Part shown: positions 26,236 to 34,708 of the stretch, piece after piece | Numbering within the stretch: the first letter of the stretch is position 1 | Layout of the letters: each line of letters starts with the position of its first letter | From: Thermovibrio ammonificans HB-1 | GTDB taxonomy: Bacteria; Aquificota; Aquificia; Desulfurobacteriales; Desulfurobacteriaceae | Assembly (NCBI RefSeq): GCF_000185805.1 | Contig: NC_014926.1 | Span: forward strand, 62,001-126,000 | Length of the DNA: 64,000 bases | Reading direction: 5' to 3' | The notes under the pieces: generated by a model | Told to the model about the DNA's origin: nothing | The model's database searches: none | Seen by the model: the letters and a program-made list of their open reading frames with translations, nothing else | Translations under genes and position numbers: made by a program

Positions 26236-27081
26236 ATGCCCTACTACATAAACAACTACATCGGCAAACTCCCCGACCTCTCCTCTCCTGTTATCCTCTA
26301 CGAGGAGGGCGGCCATAGAGTCGCCTGGGTGGGCAGTGCCGAAGAGACGATGTTCAGGTGTAACGCATACCTTATCTCCTCAGTTTCCGGCTCCGAAGAG
26401 GTTCACCTCCTTTTAGATGCCGGAGGGAACCAGCACTTTGAGCAGGTTGTTAAAAGGGTTGAACGACTCCTTGGAGACCCGTCAAAAGTTACCCACCTGG
26501 TCTTCCACCACCAAGACCCCGACGTTGCAGGCTCTGTGTCCCGCTGGCTGGAGATAAACCCCGACGCCGTTATCGTAACAACCCCCAGGACGAAGGTTCT
26601 CCTCCCCTACTACAGCATAGACCCCGCCCGGGTTAAGTGGCTCGACGTAAGCACCCTCGACGATACCACGATTAAACTGCCCGCAGGCGGAAGGGCCCTT
26701 TTCATCTCGGCACCTTTCCTCCACTTCCCCGACGCCTTCGTTACCTACGATACCCGCTCAAAAATCCTCTTCTCGGGCGACATCTTCGCCGCCATTCAGA
26801 AAAAGTGGGAGCTTGTCGTCTCCAACTGGAAGAGGCACCAGATAGAGATGTCCTACTTCCACATCTACTACATGGCCTCCAACAAGGCGCTTCGCTTTTT
26901 CGTAAACAAGGTAAAGGACTTCCCCGTAGAGGCCATAGCCCCCCAACACGGTTCCATAATACCCAAGGAGTTGGTGGCAGACGCCTTTGAGTTCCTGAGA
27001 ACCCTAAAGTGCGGAACCGACCTCCTCTACGAGGAGTCGCCCATTCAGGAGGTTCTCGACGACCTTATCCAGGAGGTTTAG
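26236..27081 (+). CDS. ODP-type metallo-beta-lactamase-fold protein
   Basis: This 281-aa metallo-beta-lactamase-fold protein resembles the di-iron ODP / flavodiiron group rather than hydrolases. The metal motif is H91-H-Q-D-P-D96, in place of the hydrolytic HxHxDH. Further likely ligands are His163 in SAPFLHFPD, the SGD (180-182) and His238 in APQHGS. ODP proteins bind O2 at a di-iron site and act as oxygen or nitric-oxide sensors; flavodiiron enzymes add a flavodoxin domain, which is absent. In an anaerobe, an oxygen sensor feeding the neighbouring roadblock proteins is a sensible hypothesis. Operon position: fourth of five, two bases before the roadblock gene. Confidence 0.82.
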   Translation: MPYYINNYIGKLPDLSSPVILYEEGGHRVAWVGSAEETMFRCNAYLISSVSGSEEVHLLLDAGGNQHFEQVVKRVERLLGDPSKVTHLVFHHQDPDVAGSVSRWLEINPDAVIVTTPRTKVLLPYYSIDPARVKWLDVSTLDDTTIKLPAGGRALFISAPFLHFPDAFVTYDTRSKILFSGDIFAAIQKKWELVVSNWKRHQIEMSYFHIYYMASNKALRFFVNKVKDFPVEAIAPQHGSIIPKELVADAFEFLRTLKCGTDLLYEESPIQEVLDDLIQEV

Positions 27082-27083
27082 CC

Positions 27084-27458
27084 ATGACCAGGAAGGAGCA
27101 GCTGGAAGCTGTTTTAAACGAGTTGGTTGATTCAATGGGGGGAGAAGTTGTTGCAGCGGTGCTTGCAACGCCGGAGGGGAAGCTGATTACCTCGGTAACC
27201 GGGAGGACCAGCGTAAAGGGCAACCGCTTTGCCGCCATGGGGGCAACCATACTTGCAACTGCGAAGAAGATGGGGAAGCTCGTTGAGGCCGGGGCGGCCC
27301 AGGAGGCAACGGTAAAACTCGAAGGGGAGCTCTTCTACATAAAGCAGGCGGGCCCAAAGGCGATTCTGGTTGTTGTTGTAAGGGAGGGCGCCTTTATCGG
27401 GCTTTTAGAGATAGAGATGGAACGGGCCGCAGAGAGAGTAGAGGAGATACTCGGTTAA
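27084..27458 (+). CDS. Roadblock/LC7-domain protein
   Basis: This 124-aa protein matches the roadblock/LC7 (MglB-like) fold: N-terminal helix (LEAVLNELVDSM), strand GEVVAAVLATPEGKLI, helix RFAAMGATILATAKKMGKL, then strands ATVKLEGELFYIKQAG and KAILVVVVREGAFIGLL and a last helix. In other bacteria such proteins bind MglA-type small GTPases as activators or scaffolds. It lacks a GTPase gene beside it, but an MglA homologue lies at 33200-33808. ATG 27084 was chosen for AGGAGG upstream; the in-frame extension to 27009 overlaps the ODP gene. It is convergent with deoA, overlapping by four bases. Confidence 0.85.
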   Translation: MTRKEQLEAVLNELVDSMGGEVVAAVLATPEGKLITSVTGRTSVKGNRFAAMGATILATAKKMGKLVEAGAAQEATVKLEGELFYIKQAGPKAILVVVVREGAFIGLLEIEMERAAERVEEILG

Positions 27459-28726
27459 ACAACCCTCTTTTTAATGAGCTTCGGCCTTTCAACTTCACCC
27501 TCGGTAAAGGTGAAAGCCTTTAAGAACTTCTCTACGAACTCCTCCGGGCTCCCCTTAGAGTAGTAAATCTCACCTATAACCTCTCCCTTCTCCACTCTCT
27601 CTCCTATCTTCTTCCTGAATCCCAGCCCCACCGAGTAGTCTATCGGCTCGCCTGCCCTCTTCCTTCCGCCTCCCAGCTCTATTATCAGGTAACCCAAGGC
27701 CTCGCCGTTAATCTGCGCTACGTAGCCGCTTACGGGGGCCTTTACCTGCACAACCTTCTCGGCAACCTTAACGTCGGGGTCTCCTCCCAGGAACTCTATC
27801 CAGCTAAGAAAGCGCTTGAGCGCCCTCCCCGACGTTATAACTTCTATGGCCTTCTCTTTACCCTCTTCGAACCCGCCTCTGCCGGTGAGCTGGAAGAGCA
27901 GCCCGACAAGGGAGGAGGTTACCTCAAGGAGGTCTTCCTGAGGTTTCCCGCCGAGGGCCTCTATCGCCTCTTTAACCTCGAGGGCGTTTCCGGCGAACCT
28001 CCCCAGCGGTTGGCTCATCTCCGTTATGAGGGCACCGGCCCTTTTCCCGTAGAGTTTGGAGACCTCTACGAGCCCCTCTGCCAGCTCCTCTGCCTCTTCC
28101 ATCCTTTTCATAAAGGCTCCGGTTCCCACCTTTACATCGAACACTATGGCGTCTGTGTTAACCGCAAGCTTCTTGCTCAGGATGCTCGAAACTATCAGCG
28201 GTATGCTCTCAACTGTAGAAGTTGCGTCCCTTAAAGCGTAAATCTTCCGGTCGGCCGGTGCTATCTCTTCTGTTTGGGCCGAAATGGAGAAGCCGAACCT
28301 CCTTGTGACCTCCGTAATCTCCTGGGGGTTCAGCTCAACCTTCATCCCCGTGCTTTCGAGCTTATCTATCGTTCCCCCGGTGAACCCGAGGGCCCTTCCG
28401 GCAAGGAGCGGGGCTTTAAAGCCGAGCTCTGCCAGGGTAGGGGCTATAACGAGGGAGACCTTATCTCCTATCCCTCCGGTGCTGTGTTTGTCTACTATGG
28501 TTCCCTCTACCTCAACATTTACCCTTTCCCCTGAGCGGAGCATTGCGTCTGTAAAGGCCAGGGTCTCTTGGTGGTCGAGCCCCCTGAAGAAAACGGCCAT
28601 GAGGAATGCGGCCATCTGGTAGTCTGGAGTTTCTCCTTTCGTGTAGGACTCAACCACAAACTCAACTTCGGAGCGGGAGAGCTTCCCCCCGTCTCTCTTC
28701 TTCTTTATCAGCTCCTTAAATATCAC
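27455..28726 (-). CDS. Thymidine / pyrimidine-nucleoside phosphorylase
   Basis: The enzyme splits thymidine or uridine with phosphate into base and (deoxy)ribose 1-phosphate. The conserved block KHSTGGIGDKVSL lies near residue 80, followed by GRALGFTGGTIDKLES. The C-terminal domain contains APVSGYVAQ and later RKKIGERVEKGEVIG. The 423-aa length fits. The two-domain plan (small helical plus large alpha/beta, with a C-terminal barrel-sandwich hybrid) is standard. Whether it prefers thymidine or uridine is unclear. It is the last gene of the long minus-strand run that starts at the MglB-like gene. Confidence 0.92.
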   Translation of the reverse strand: MIFKELIKKKRDGGKLSRSEVEFVVESYTKGETPDYQMAAFLMAVFFRGLDHQETLAFTDAMLRSGERVNVEVEGTIVDKHSTGGIGDKVSLVIAPTLAELGFKAPLLAGRALGFTGGTIDKLESTGMKVELNPQEITEVTRRFGFSISAQTEEIAPADRKIYALRDATSTVESIPLIVSSILSKKLAVNTDAIVFDVKVGTGAFMKRMEEAEELAEGLVEVSKLYGKRAGALITEMSQPLGRFAGNALEVKEAIEALGGKPQEDLLEVTSSLVGLLFQLTGRGGFEEGKEKAIEVITSGRALKRFLSWIEFLGGDPDVKVAEKVVQVKAPVSGYVAQINGEALGYLIIELGGGRKRAGEPIDYSVGLGFRKKIGERVEKGEVIGEIYYSKGSPEEFVEKFLKAFTFTEGEVERPKLIKKRVV

Positions 28727-28739
28727 CTCGGCCTCTGAA

Positions 28740-29366
28740 TCAGGTTAAAGTGAGCATTGCCCTTACCATACCGTTTACTATCGGTATCAGTATCCAGTTT
28801 AGCACAGGGCTTATAACCAGGATTATGAGAATAATCGGGCCGTAGGGCTCTATCGCCTTGTACTTCTGCCACAGCGGAGGGGGAAGCAGGGCTTCGAGTA
28901 TCTTTGCACCGTCTAAGGGAGGAATCGGGAGCAGGTTAAACACTCCGAAGGCGGTGTTTATAAACAGGCTGTACTTGAGCATCAGGAAGAGCGGCTCGCC
29001 TATACCCGGAGGGAGTGAGTAAAACGGCAGGTATTTAAGGGCCAGTGCCGAGAGCAGGGCGCTTACGAAGTTTGCTGCCGGTCCGGCGAAGGCAACCAGT
29101 ATCTCTCCCGTTCTCGGGTCGGTTTTTCGGAAGTTCCTGGGGTTTATGAGAACCGGCTTGGCCCACCCGAAGTGGACCAGAACCAGCGCTATGAATCCCA
29201 GTAGGTCCAGGTGGGCCAACGGGTTGAGGGTTAACCTGCCGGTTATCTTCGGCGTTGGGTCTCCCAGCTTGTAGGCCACGTAGCCGTGGGCGAACTCGTG
29301 AACCGTTATAGCCCAGAGAACCGCAGGCAGCGATATGAGAAAGGAGAGTATCCACTCCTGAATCAA
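28740..29366 (-). CDS. Site-2-type membrane metalloprotease (M50 family)
   Basis: This is a compact intramembrane metalloprotease with several hydrophobic segments. The zinc motif HEFAH is at 23-27 in the first span, and the second conserved site N-L-L-P-I-P-P-L-D-G (third ligand Asp) is near residue 145. There are no PDZ or CBS domains. At 208 aa it belongs to the small 'rhomboid-like M50B' group, whose substrates are mostly unknown. It sits between the AMMECR1-type gene and deoA on the same strand with short gaps. Confidence 0.9.
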   Translation of the reverse strand: MIQEWILSFLISLPAVLWAITVHEFAHGYVAYKLGDPTPKITGRLTLNPLAHLDLLGFIALVLVHFGWAKPVLINPRNFRKTDPRTGEILVAFAGPAANFVSALLSALALKYLPFYSLPPGIGEPLFLMLKYSLFINTAFGVFNLLPIPPLDGAKILEALLPPPLWQKYKAIEPYGPIILIILVISPVLNWILIPIVNGMVRAMLTLT

Positions 29367-29378
29367 GACCGACCTCCT

Positions 29379-29984
29379 TTACGAAATCTTCTCCTCTACA
29401 ACCGGGCCGTAGGGCTCGGTTTCTGTGAATATCTGTCCCTGAAATTTGTAGAACTTGCAGCGGGGGTCAAGCCAGCAGTTGGGCGGTAGCCCCGCCTTTA
29501 CGCACGTTTGGGAGAGGAACTCCTCTTCGTTCCACCCCCATTCAACGGGAACCTGCGGGAGCAGGAGGCCGCTTGCAAGGCCGCACCTGACTATTAGGCC
29601 GTCCCTTCCCACCTTTATCGCCCGGGGCAGCTGCTGGGGAGGAACGTCTATCGGCTCTGGAGGGGTCAGAACTGTAACCTCCACGGTGACGCTGTCGAGC
29701 TCTTGGGGAGTTAGGGGGTAGAACCTCGGGTCTTTGGTTGCAGCCGATATGGCCGCGTCTATGGTTGCGAGAACGAGGGGCATTATGGGCTCGGGGTAAC
29801 CTATGCAGCCCCTCAGCTCCCCCGAGGGAAACCGCTTCAGGGTTACGAAAACGCCCCTTTCCTCGAAGAGCCTCTGAGGGGTTTGGGGCGGAGGCGTTAT
29901 TTTTACACCTTCGGTTAGGAACTTCTCTATGGCCGTGCGGGCCAGCTTAACGAGGAAACTGCCCTCTTCAAGTGACAGTAACAT
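29379..29984 (-). CDS. AMMECR1-domain protein (AmmeMemoRadiSam A-like)
   Basis: The AMMECR1 domain is recognised by the invariant LRGCIG motif (here ELRGCIGYPEP), the preceding G-V-F-V-T-L segment, and TVEVTVL and PVEWGW further on. The 201-aa length fits a single-domain member. In many microbes the domain occurs with a Memo-like and a radical-SAM partner, suggesting a modification pathway that is still undefined. Those partners are not next to it here; it sits between crcB and the M50 protease. Function unknown. Confidence 0.88.
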   Translation of the reverse strand: MLLSLEEGSFLVKLARTAIEKFLTEGVKITPPPQTPQRLFEERGVFVTLKRFPSGELRGCIGYPEPIMPLVLATIDAAISAATKDPRFYPLTPQELDSVTVEVTVLTPPEPIDVPPQQLPRAIKVGRDGLIVRCGLASGLLLPQVPVEWGWNEEEFLSQTCVKAGLPPNCWLDPRCKFYKFQGQIFTETEPYGPVVEEKIS

Positions 29985-30047
29985 CTCTCCCTCCTTGCGG
30001 TTTTTCTAAGGTTGAATTTAAGTTCTTTCGGAGGGAGAGGGCTGCCT

Positions 30048-30422
30048 TTAGAGTCTGAAGAGGCTCCTGTATATCCACATTCCGGTAAAGGTTGCAGACA
30101 GGCACAGGACGACGTTCAGCAGAACGTTCAGGAGGGCCTTTCCGTAGGCTCCCTCCATAAGGAGAGTAACGGTTTCGTAGCTGAAGGTTGAGAAGGTGGT
30201 GAGGGCTCCGAGGAAGCCGGTGATGAAAAACGCCTTCCACTGGGGGGCTATCATATCCTCGAACAGGAGAACGAGAAACCCGATAAGCAGGCTGCCGAGG
30301 ACGTTAACCGTTAGAGTTCCGACCGGAAAGGTTGTTTGGGCGGCCTTTTGGGCAAGGCCGGCTATTATGAACCTTGAGATTGCTCCGAAGAAACCTCCCA
30401 GGCCTACAAACAGGTATATCAT
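30048..30422 (-). CDS. crcB: Fluoride channel CrcB/Fluc
   Basis: This is a four-helix membrane protein of 124 aa that forms dual-topology dimers exporting fluoride. Signature parts are the N-terminal GGFFGAISRF, TLTVNVLGSLLIGF with the conserved Asn40, and GFLGALTTFSTFS, where the polar track and sodium site lie. ATG overlaps the end of the 2-phosphoglycerate kinase gene by four bases. No fluoride riboswitch was seen; as an internal operon gene it appears to be expressed constitutively with its neighbours. Confidence 0.93.
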   Translation of the reverse strand: MIYLFVGLGGFFGAISRFIIAGLAQKAAQTTFPVGTLTVNVLGSLLIGFLVLLFEDMIAPQWKAFFITGFLGALTTFSTFSYETVTLLMEGAYGKALLNVLLNVVLCLSATFTGMWIYRSLFRL

Positions 30423-31564
30423 GCCTTCACTCCTATCTCTTCAACCAGTTTGTCGGTTATGGCTTCAAGGACCTTGTCTCTTGTCTGGTCGAAATCTATG
30501 TTGTCTATCACCGGTATGCCCTCTTCCTTTGCCTTCCTGTAGAGGAAGTCCTGGATAACCCTTATGGACTGGAAGTTCTTTAGGTACTTCTTGCTGGTTC
30601 TGAGTGAGCGCTTCTCCCTGCTTTTGAACCTTCCCCTGTGGCTCTCTTCGTCGAGGGTTGTAAGTAGGATGTGAACAATGTGGGCTTTGTCTTTGAACTT
30701 GTTTGCTATGCCCGGGATGAGGTGTATCCCCTCTACAACCAGGCTGACGTTCTCCTTTATTGCCCTGTTTATAACTGCCTCAACCCCCGTAGCAACTTTC
30801 TCCGACTGGTCGAGGAAGCCGTAGATGATTCTCTCCTCCTTTCCCATACCCTCTATGTGGTGGAGGAACTTGCCCGCCTCGTAGGAGGAGACGTGGAGCG
30901 TTGGTACGAGCTCCTTTGAGACCATTTTCCTCATAACCTCTCTGAGGGAGTCGGTTGAGGCGAGCCTGTTTATTTCGAGGATTCTGGTGAGCTCGGCGGC
31001 AACCATAGATTTGCCTACGCCGGTTGCCCCTCCTATGAGGATTATCACCGGCCTGTCGAGGCCCTTCACCTTCCTCCACAGGAGGTACCTGTTTGCAACC
31101 TCTTCACCCAGCTTCTTCTTTAAGGTTTTTGCCGTAAGCTCCCGGAGCTCGGACCTCTTTACCTTGAACTTACCCTTTTTAACCAGCTTCTCGTAAACTT
31201 CCCGGGCTATGTCGAAGGCCTCTTTAACGTCTACTCCGGCAGAGCGGATGGAGGTTGCGAGGATGCCCCGGGAGAAGGGGACGAAGCTCTTCTCCTCTTC
31301 GTCTGCAACTAAAACCTCCTTCTCCTTTACAAGGCGCCTGTAGCGGTTTGCAACTTTCCTGCCAAACTGGGACTTTAATACCTTGTAAACGAGTTCTGTG
31401 AGCTCCTGGGTTGTAACGGTTCCTTTGAGCTGTTCGGAGACGAGGTCTGCTATCTTGTAGGCGTCTTCAACAGAGAGCCCGGCCTTTGTGAGTGAGCGAA
31501 CCAAAACCCCTTTTGAGAAGGGATACTTCTCGCCGGAGCTGTCAACTACCAGTTTCTTTGCCAT
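30419..31564 (-). CDS. 2-phosphoglycerate kinase with two ATP-cone domains
   Basis: The protein has two tandem ATP-cone domains (about residues 2-85 and 88-168) and then a P-loop kinase domain with GGATGVGKS (178-186) and VVEGIHLIPG. This order matches the methanogen 2-phosphoglycerate kinase family, which makes 2,3-bisphosphoglycerate, precursor of the thermoprotectant cyclic 2,3-diphosphoglycerate. No cyclic-DPG synthetase gene lies within the window, so the downstream use is unknown. ATP-cones suggest nucleotide-level control. GTP/ATP binding is certain; the substrate follows from the family only. It overlaps mltG by 23 bases at its 5' end and crcB by four at the 3' end. Confidence 0.82.
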   Translation of the reverse strand: MAKKLVVDSSGEKYPFSKGVLVRSLTKAGLSVEDAYKIADLVSEQLKGTVTTQELTELVYKVLKSQFGRKVANRYRRLVKEKEVLVADEEEKSFVPFSRGILATSIRSAGVDVKEAFDIAREVYEKLVKKGKFKVKRSELRELTAKTLKKKLGEEVANRYLLWRKVKGLDRPVIILIGGATGVGKSMVAAELTRILEINRLASTDSLREVMRKMVSKELVPTLHVSSYEAGKFLHHIEGMGKEERIIYGFLDQSEKVATGVEAVINRAIKENVSLVVEGIHLIPGIANKFKDKAHIVHILLTTLDEESHRGRFKSREKRSLRTSKKYLKNFQSIRVIQDFLYRKAKEEGIPVIDNIDFDQTRDKVLEAITDKLVEEIGVKA

Positions 31565-32564
31565 TTCTCAGCGCTCTAACCTTTTTGAGGTGTTCATTAT
31601 AGCTCTTAGAGAACAGGTGCCTGCCCCGGCCGTTTGAGACGAAGTAGAGGTACTTTACGTTTGCCGGGTGGAGGGCCGCCTCTATGGAGTTAAGGGAGGG
31701 GTTGCAGATGGGGGCGGGAGGTAACCCCTTTACGTAGTAGGTGTTGTAGGGAGAAGGAGTTTTGAGGTCTCTGTAGAGGAGCCTTTCTTTGAAGATTCCT
31801 TTAAGTTTTAGGGCGTAGATTACGGTGGGGTCGCACTGAACTTTCATTCCCCGTATGAGCCTGTTGTAGATAACGGCCGCTATTAGCGGTCTTTCCGGCG
31901 GGTAGGAGCTCTCCTTTTCCACTATGGAGGCTACCGTGAGCACTTTCTCAACGGTCACCTTCTTCAGTGCCCTTTTTACCAGCGGTGGAGGGGTGTAGTT
32001 CTGAAACAGCGGCAGAACTACTCTTTTAAACTCGCCGACTGCAACCTCTACCGCCCTTTTGCACCCGGCCTCTCTGTTTATGTAGTAGGTTTGGGGGAAG
32101 AGGTACCCTTCTAAGGTGGGAACCCCCAGCTTCTCCAGGAAGGCTTTTGAGCGGGAGAGCTCGAGTAGCTCTCCTCTTTTGCAGACTCCCTGCTGTGAGA
32201 GGAGTTTGTCCAGCAGGAAGAGGTCGCTTCCGGGGGGGATTGTGAAGCTCTTGAGGCAGGGTTTCCCTGTTGTCAGCTCTTTCAGAGCTTCCGCCGGGCT
32301 CAGCTCCCCCTTTAACTTGTAGCACCCCTGTTTAACTTTAAGTCCGGCCCACCTTGCGTAGGCGTAGAGGAGCTTCGGGTCCACTTTGAAAACCTCGGCC
32401 ACCTGCCCGGCGGCTCCCTTTAGGGTCTCCCCCTTTTTGACCTCAATCTCTACCTTTACGCTTCTTTTAGAGAAGAGCTGGCTCTTCGCGTAGAAGAGAA
32501 AACCGGCTGCTACGGCTCCCAACAGAACAGAAAGAGAGATTACTACGGCAAGGAACCTCTTCAC
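31542..32564 (-). CDS. mltG: Endolytic transglycosylase MltG
   Basis: MltG cuts nascent peptidoglycan strands at the inner membrane and sets glycan length. One N-terminal membrane anchor (residues ~4-26) is followed by a LysM-like part (VEVKKGETLKGAAGQVAEVF) and the YceG domain with the catalytic-Glu stretch VEKESSYPPERPLIAAVIYNRL. Later CDPTVIYAL, SPYNTYYVKGLPPAPICNPS and NPSLNSIEAAL follow. The 340-aa length is normal. It starts one base after the CDP-alcohol transferase gene ends, so the two are in the same operon. Confidence 0.93.
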   Translation of the reverse strand: MKRFLAVVISLSVLLGAVAAGFLFYAKSQLFSKRSVKVEIEVKKGETLKGAAGQVAEVFKVDPKLLYAYARWAGLKVKQGCYKLKGELSPAEALKELTTGKPCLKSFTIPPGSDLFLLDKLLSQQGVCKRGELLELSRSKAFLEKLGVPTLEGYLFPQTYYINREAGCKRAVEVAVGEFKRVVLPLFQNYTPPPLVKRALKKVTVEKVLTVASIVEKESSYPPERPLIAAVIYNRLIRGMKVQCDPTVIYALKLKGIFKERLLYRDLKTPSPYNTYYVKGLPPAPICNPSLNSIEAALHPANVKYLYFVSNGRGRHLFSKSYNEHLKKVRALRNGKETGS

Positions 32565-32565
32565 C

Positions 32566-33144
32566 TTACCTCAACCTTTCCACCGCACATATTAGCCGCT
32601 GAAAGGCCGTAACGTTAGACAGCAGCGCAAGAACGCTCATCGCCACCGAAAGGTAGCCGGTTGCAACGCCGGCAAGCAGAACAACGAACCTCTCGGGCCT
32701 TTCCATTATCCCCACTTTACACTCAACGCCGAGGGCCTCGGCCCTTGCCCTGGCGTAACTTGTTGCAAAGGAGCCGGCAATTGCAAGGAGGGTGAGGGCA
32801 AAGAGTAGCTGGTCTTGGTGTTTAAAGGCCAGCGATGCAACCCCCGCAAGGGGAAAGAAATCTGCATACCTGTCGAGGAAGGAGTCGAGGAAAGCGCCGA
32901 GCCTGCTCTTCTTCCCGGTTATCCTTGCCACTATGCCGTCGAACGTATCGCACAGGCCCGACAGCAGGTAAACGGCTGCTGCCGTTATCAGGTTTTCGGT
33001 TGCAATGAGAACCCCTGCAACAAGGGCAAGGATGAATCCGAAAACGGTTATGGCGTTGGGGGAGACGCCTAAGTTCCCTATACTCTGGGCAAAAGGTTTC
33101 AGTAGCTCCTGAGCTCTCTCTTTTATTCCAGTGGAACTTATCAC
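32566..33144 (-). CDS. CDP-alcohol phosphatidyltransferase
   Basis: This integral membrane enzyme couples a CDP-lipid to an alcohol in phospholipid synthesis. The family motif D-x2-D-G-x2-A-R-x8-G-x3-D-x3-D is complete (CDTFDG...AR...G...D...D). The 192 residues contain about five to six membrane spans. Sequence alone does not separate PgsA-, inositol-phosphate- or other head-group specificities. It lies between the MglA-like GTPase and mltG, all on the same strand. Confidence 0.88.
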   Translation of the reverse strand: MISSTGIKERAQELLKPFAQSIGNLGVSPNAITVFGFILALVAGVLIATENLITAAAVYLLSGLCDTFDGIVARITGKKSRLGAFLDSFLDRYADFFPLAGVASLAFKHQDQLLFALTLLAIAGSFATSYARARAEALGVECKVGIMERPERFVVLLAGVATGYLSVAMSVLALLSNVTAFQRLICAVERLR

Positions 33145-33199
33145 CGGCCCTCGCCTGCCTTTTGATTATCCAAATAATAGCATTAGGCTCGGCCGGTTA

Positions 33200-33808
33200 C
33201 TACCTGTTGAGGTTTGCCTCCTCTCCCTGTAGTTTGGCGTTCTGGAGGACCCTCTCAAGGCTCAGCTCGGCAATGGCGTTGAAGGTCTCCTCAACGCCGA
33301 TGCCTTTAAGGGCAACCGCCTCAAAGTCTGGGGCTCTGAAGCGGTTGAGCTTTTCCCTTAAGAACTCAACCGGATAGATGTTCTCAAGGTCCCTCTTGTT
33401 GTACTGAATCACCAGCGGTATGCGGCTGCCGAGGTTCTCAGGTCCTACAACGGAAAGGAGCTCTTCCAGTGCCATCAGGTTGTTCTCGAAGCGCTCCCGC
33501 TGGCTGTCAACAACGAACACTATGCCGTCGGCCCCCTCTACAACGAGCCTTCTGGAGGCTGCGTAGATGGCCTGGCCGGGGACCGTGTAGACCGAGTACC
33601 TTACCTTGTAGCCGTTTGGAAGCTCTTTTGAAAGGGGCTTGAAGTCGAAGAAGAGGGTCCTCCCCTCCTGGGTGGCAAGAACGAGGGGGTCCTCCCCGAG
33701 AATTCTCCTGCTGAGCCAAACTACGTTCTCCGTTTTTCCGCTGAAACCGGTTCCCCAGTAAACGATTTTTAGGGAAATCTCCCTGGTTCCGTGGTTTATT
33801 ATTGCCAA
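33200..33808 (-). CDS. MglA-type Ras-like GTPase
   Basis: This is a small GTPase of the MglA family. G1 is GTGFSGKT (19-26); the switch-II/G3 region reads T75-V-P-G-Q79, without the usual aspartate, as in MglA proteins. G4 is NKRD (137-140). MglA in Myxococcus and Thermus switches under an MglB roadblock GAP and sets polarity or drives motility machinery. Here an MglB-like gene (34709) and two small unknown genes precede it on the same strand. More roadblock proteins are encoded at 24882-27458 and 35415. The output of the switch in this organism is not evident. Confidence 0.92.
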   Translation of the reverse strand: MAIINHGTREISLKIVYWGTGFSGKTENVVWLSRRILGEDPLVLATQEGRTLFFDFKPLSKELPNGYKVRYSVYTVPGQAIYAASRRLVVEGADGIVFVVDSQRERFENNLMALEELLSVVGPENLGSRIPLVIQYNKRDLENIYPVEFLREKLNRFRAPDFEAVALKGIGVEETFNAIAELSLERVLQNAKLQGEEANLNR

Positions 33809-33844
33809 TTTAGCTCCGGATATTTTGTTATTATTCTACAAAAG

Positions 33845-34441
33845 TCAGCTTCTTGAGAGCTGCTCCGCCACCTTTTCCCCTACAACTGCCGTTACCTTCC
33901 TGACGAAACCCGGTTTAACGCCGTTTACGGCAACGGCACACCTGGTCCCGTTCCCGAACGACACGCCTATAACGGTACCGGAACTTGTTGTTATTGTTAT
34001 ATTTTTGCACTTATTTACGATTTTCGTTTTGTACCTGCCGAACTTCTCCTCTAAGGCCTCTACGAGCTCCTTGAGGAACTCTCCTTCAACAATCTCCGAG
34101 CCGTCGGCCGCAAAGTAGGCTCCCTCTACCTGCTCCGGCAGGAGCCCCGTAATTTCGGCAACCAGCTCCCTGAGCTTTATGCCGGTTGCGGGAGCAGTTT
34201 CCTCAGAGCGTCTGCTCTTCTTGCCGAGCTTCTTCAGCTTCTCAATGAGGAAGCTCTTCAGCTTTGTGTGGGTCTGCTGAACCACCTCAACGGTGTTTCC
34301 GCTGGCGGTAAGCTCTACCCTTTTAACCACCTTTCCGCCGCTTAAAATCTCGCCTATTACCTTGCCGTTTTTTAGCTCCGTTTGGATGTCGAACGCCAGA
34401 TTTCCGACCGTGAGCCTGTCGTTTATCGTGAATCCCCCCAT
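33845..34441 (-). CDS. Uncharacterised protein between MglB- and MglA-like genes
   Basis: This 198-aa protein has a short N-terminal strand-rich part (about 1-50), a basic Lys/Arg/Ser linker (about 65-82), and a C-terminal ~110-residue part with a helix-strand pattern that could be a degenerate roadblock domain (VEGAYFAADGSEIVEG, then TITTSSGTVIGVSFG and TRCAVAVNGV). No catalytic motif or membrane segment is visible. Its place inside the mglB-mglA operon suggests a scaffold or adaptor of that GTPase. This is inference from context. Confidence 0.6.
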   Translation of the reverse strand: MGGFTINDRLTVGNLAFDIQTELKNGKVIGEILSGGKVVKRVELTASGNTVEVVQQTHTKLKSFLIEKLKKLGKKSRRSEETAPATGIKLRELVAEITGLLPEQVEGAYFAADGSEIVEGEFLKELVEALEEKFGRYKTKIVNKCKNITITTSSGTVIGVSFGNGTRCAVAVNGVKPGFVRKVTAVVGEKVAEQLSRS

Positions 34442-34464
34442 AGAGCACCTCTTTGAATTAAGGT

Positions 34465-34695
34465 TTACTCAATTTCAGACTCGGTGGAACGCTTAAGGAG
34501 GTCTTTAACCAGCAGTCTCAGGAGCGGAATCAGCTCCTTTACCTGCTCCTCTCCCAGCTGTTTGTTCTCTATCCTCTCCTCGATTTGGTAGAGGAGGCTC
34601 GAAAGGCTTTTGTAGTAGGTAACTGCATCTATCTCCCGCCTCTTCCTCTTCTCGTCGAGCCTGTTTAACTCCTCGGCAAAAGCCAGGGTCTCCAT
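34465..34695 (-). CDS. Small helical protein of the mglBA operon
   Basis: The 76 residues are nearly all helical, rich in Glu, Leu, Lys and Arg, and probably form a coiled coil. No family is recognised. The gene lies 13 bases after the MglB-like gene and 23 bases before the next, with no room for separate promoters. It may be a structural partner of the roadblock/GTPase complex. Confidence 0.6.
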   Translation of the reverse strand: METLAFAEELNRLDEKRKRREIDAVTYYKSLSSLLYQIEERIENKQLGEEQVKELIPLLRLLVKDLLKRSTESEIE

Positions 34696-34708
34696 CTGCC
34701 GCTACCCC

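Noticed and set aside
30400-30460. Fluoride riboswitch ahead of crcB
   Set aside because: crcB starts inside the preceding gene; there is no leader space and no crcB-motif sequence.
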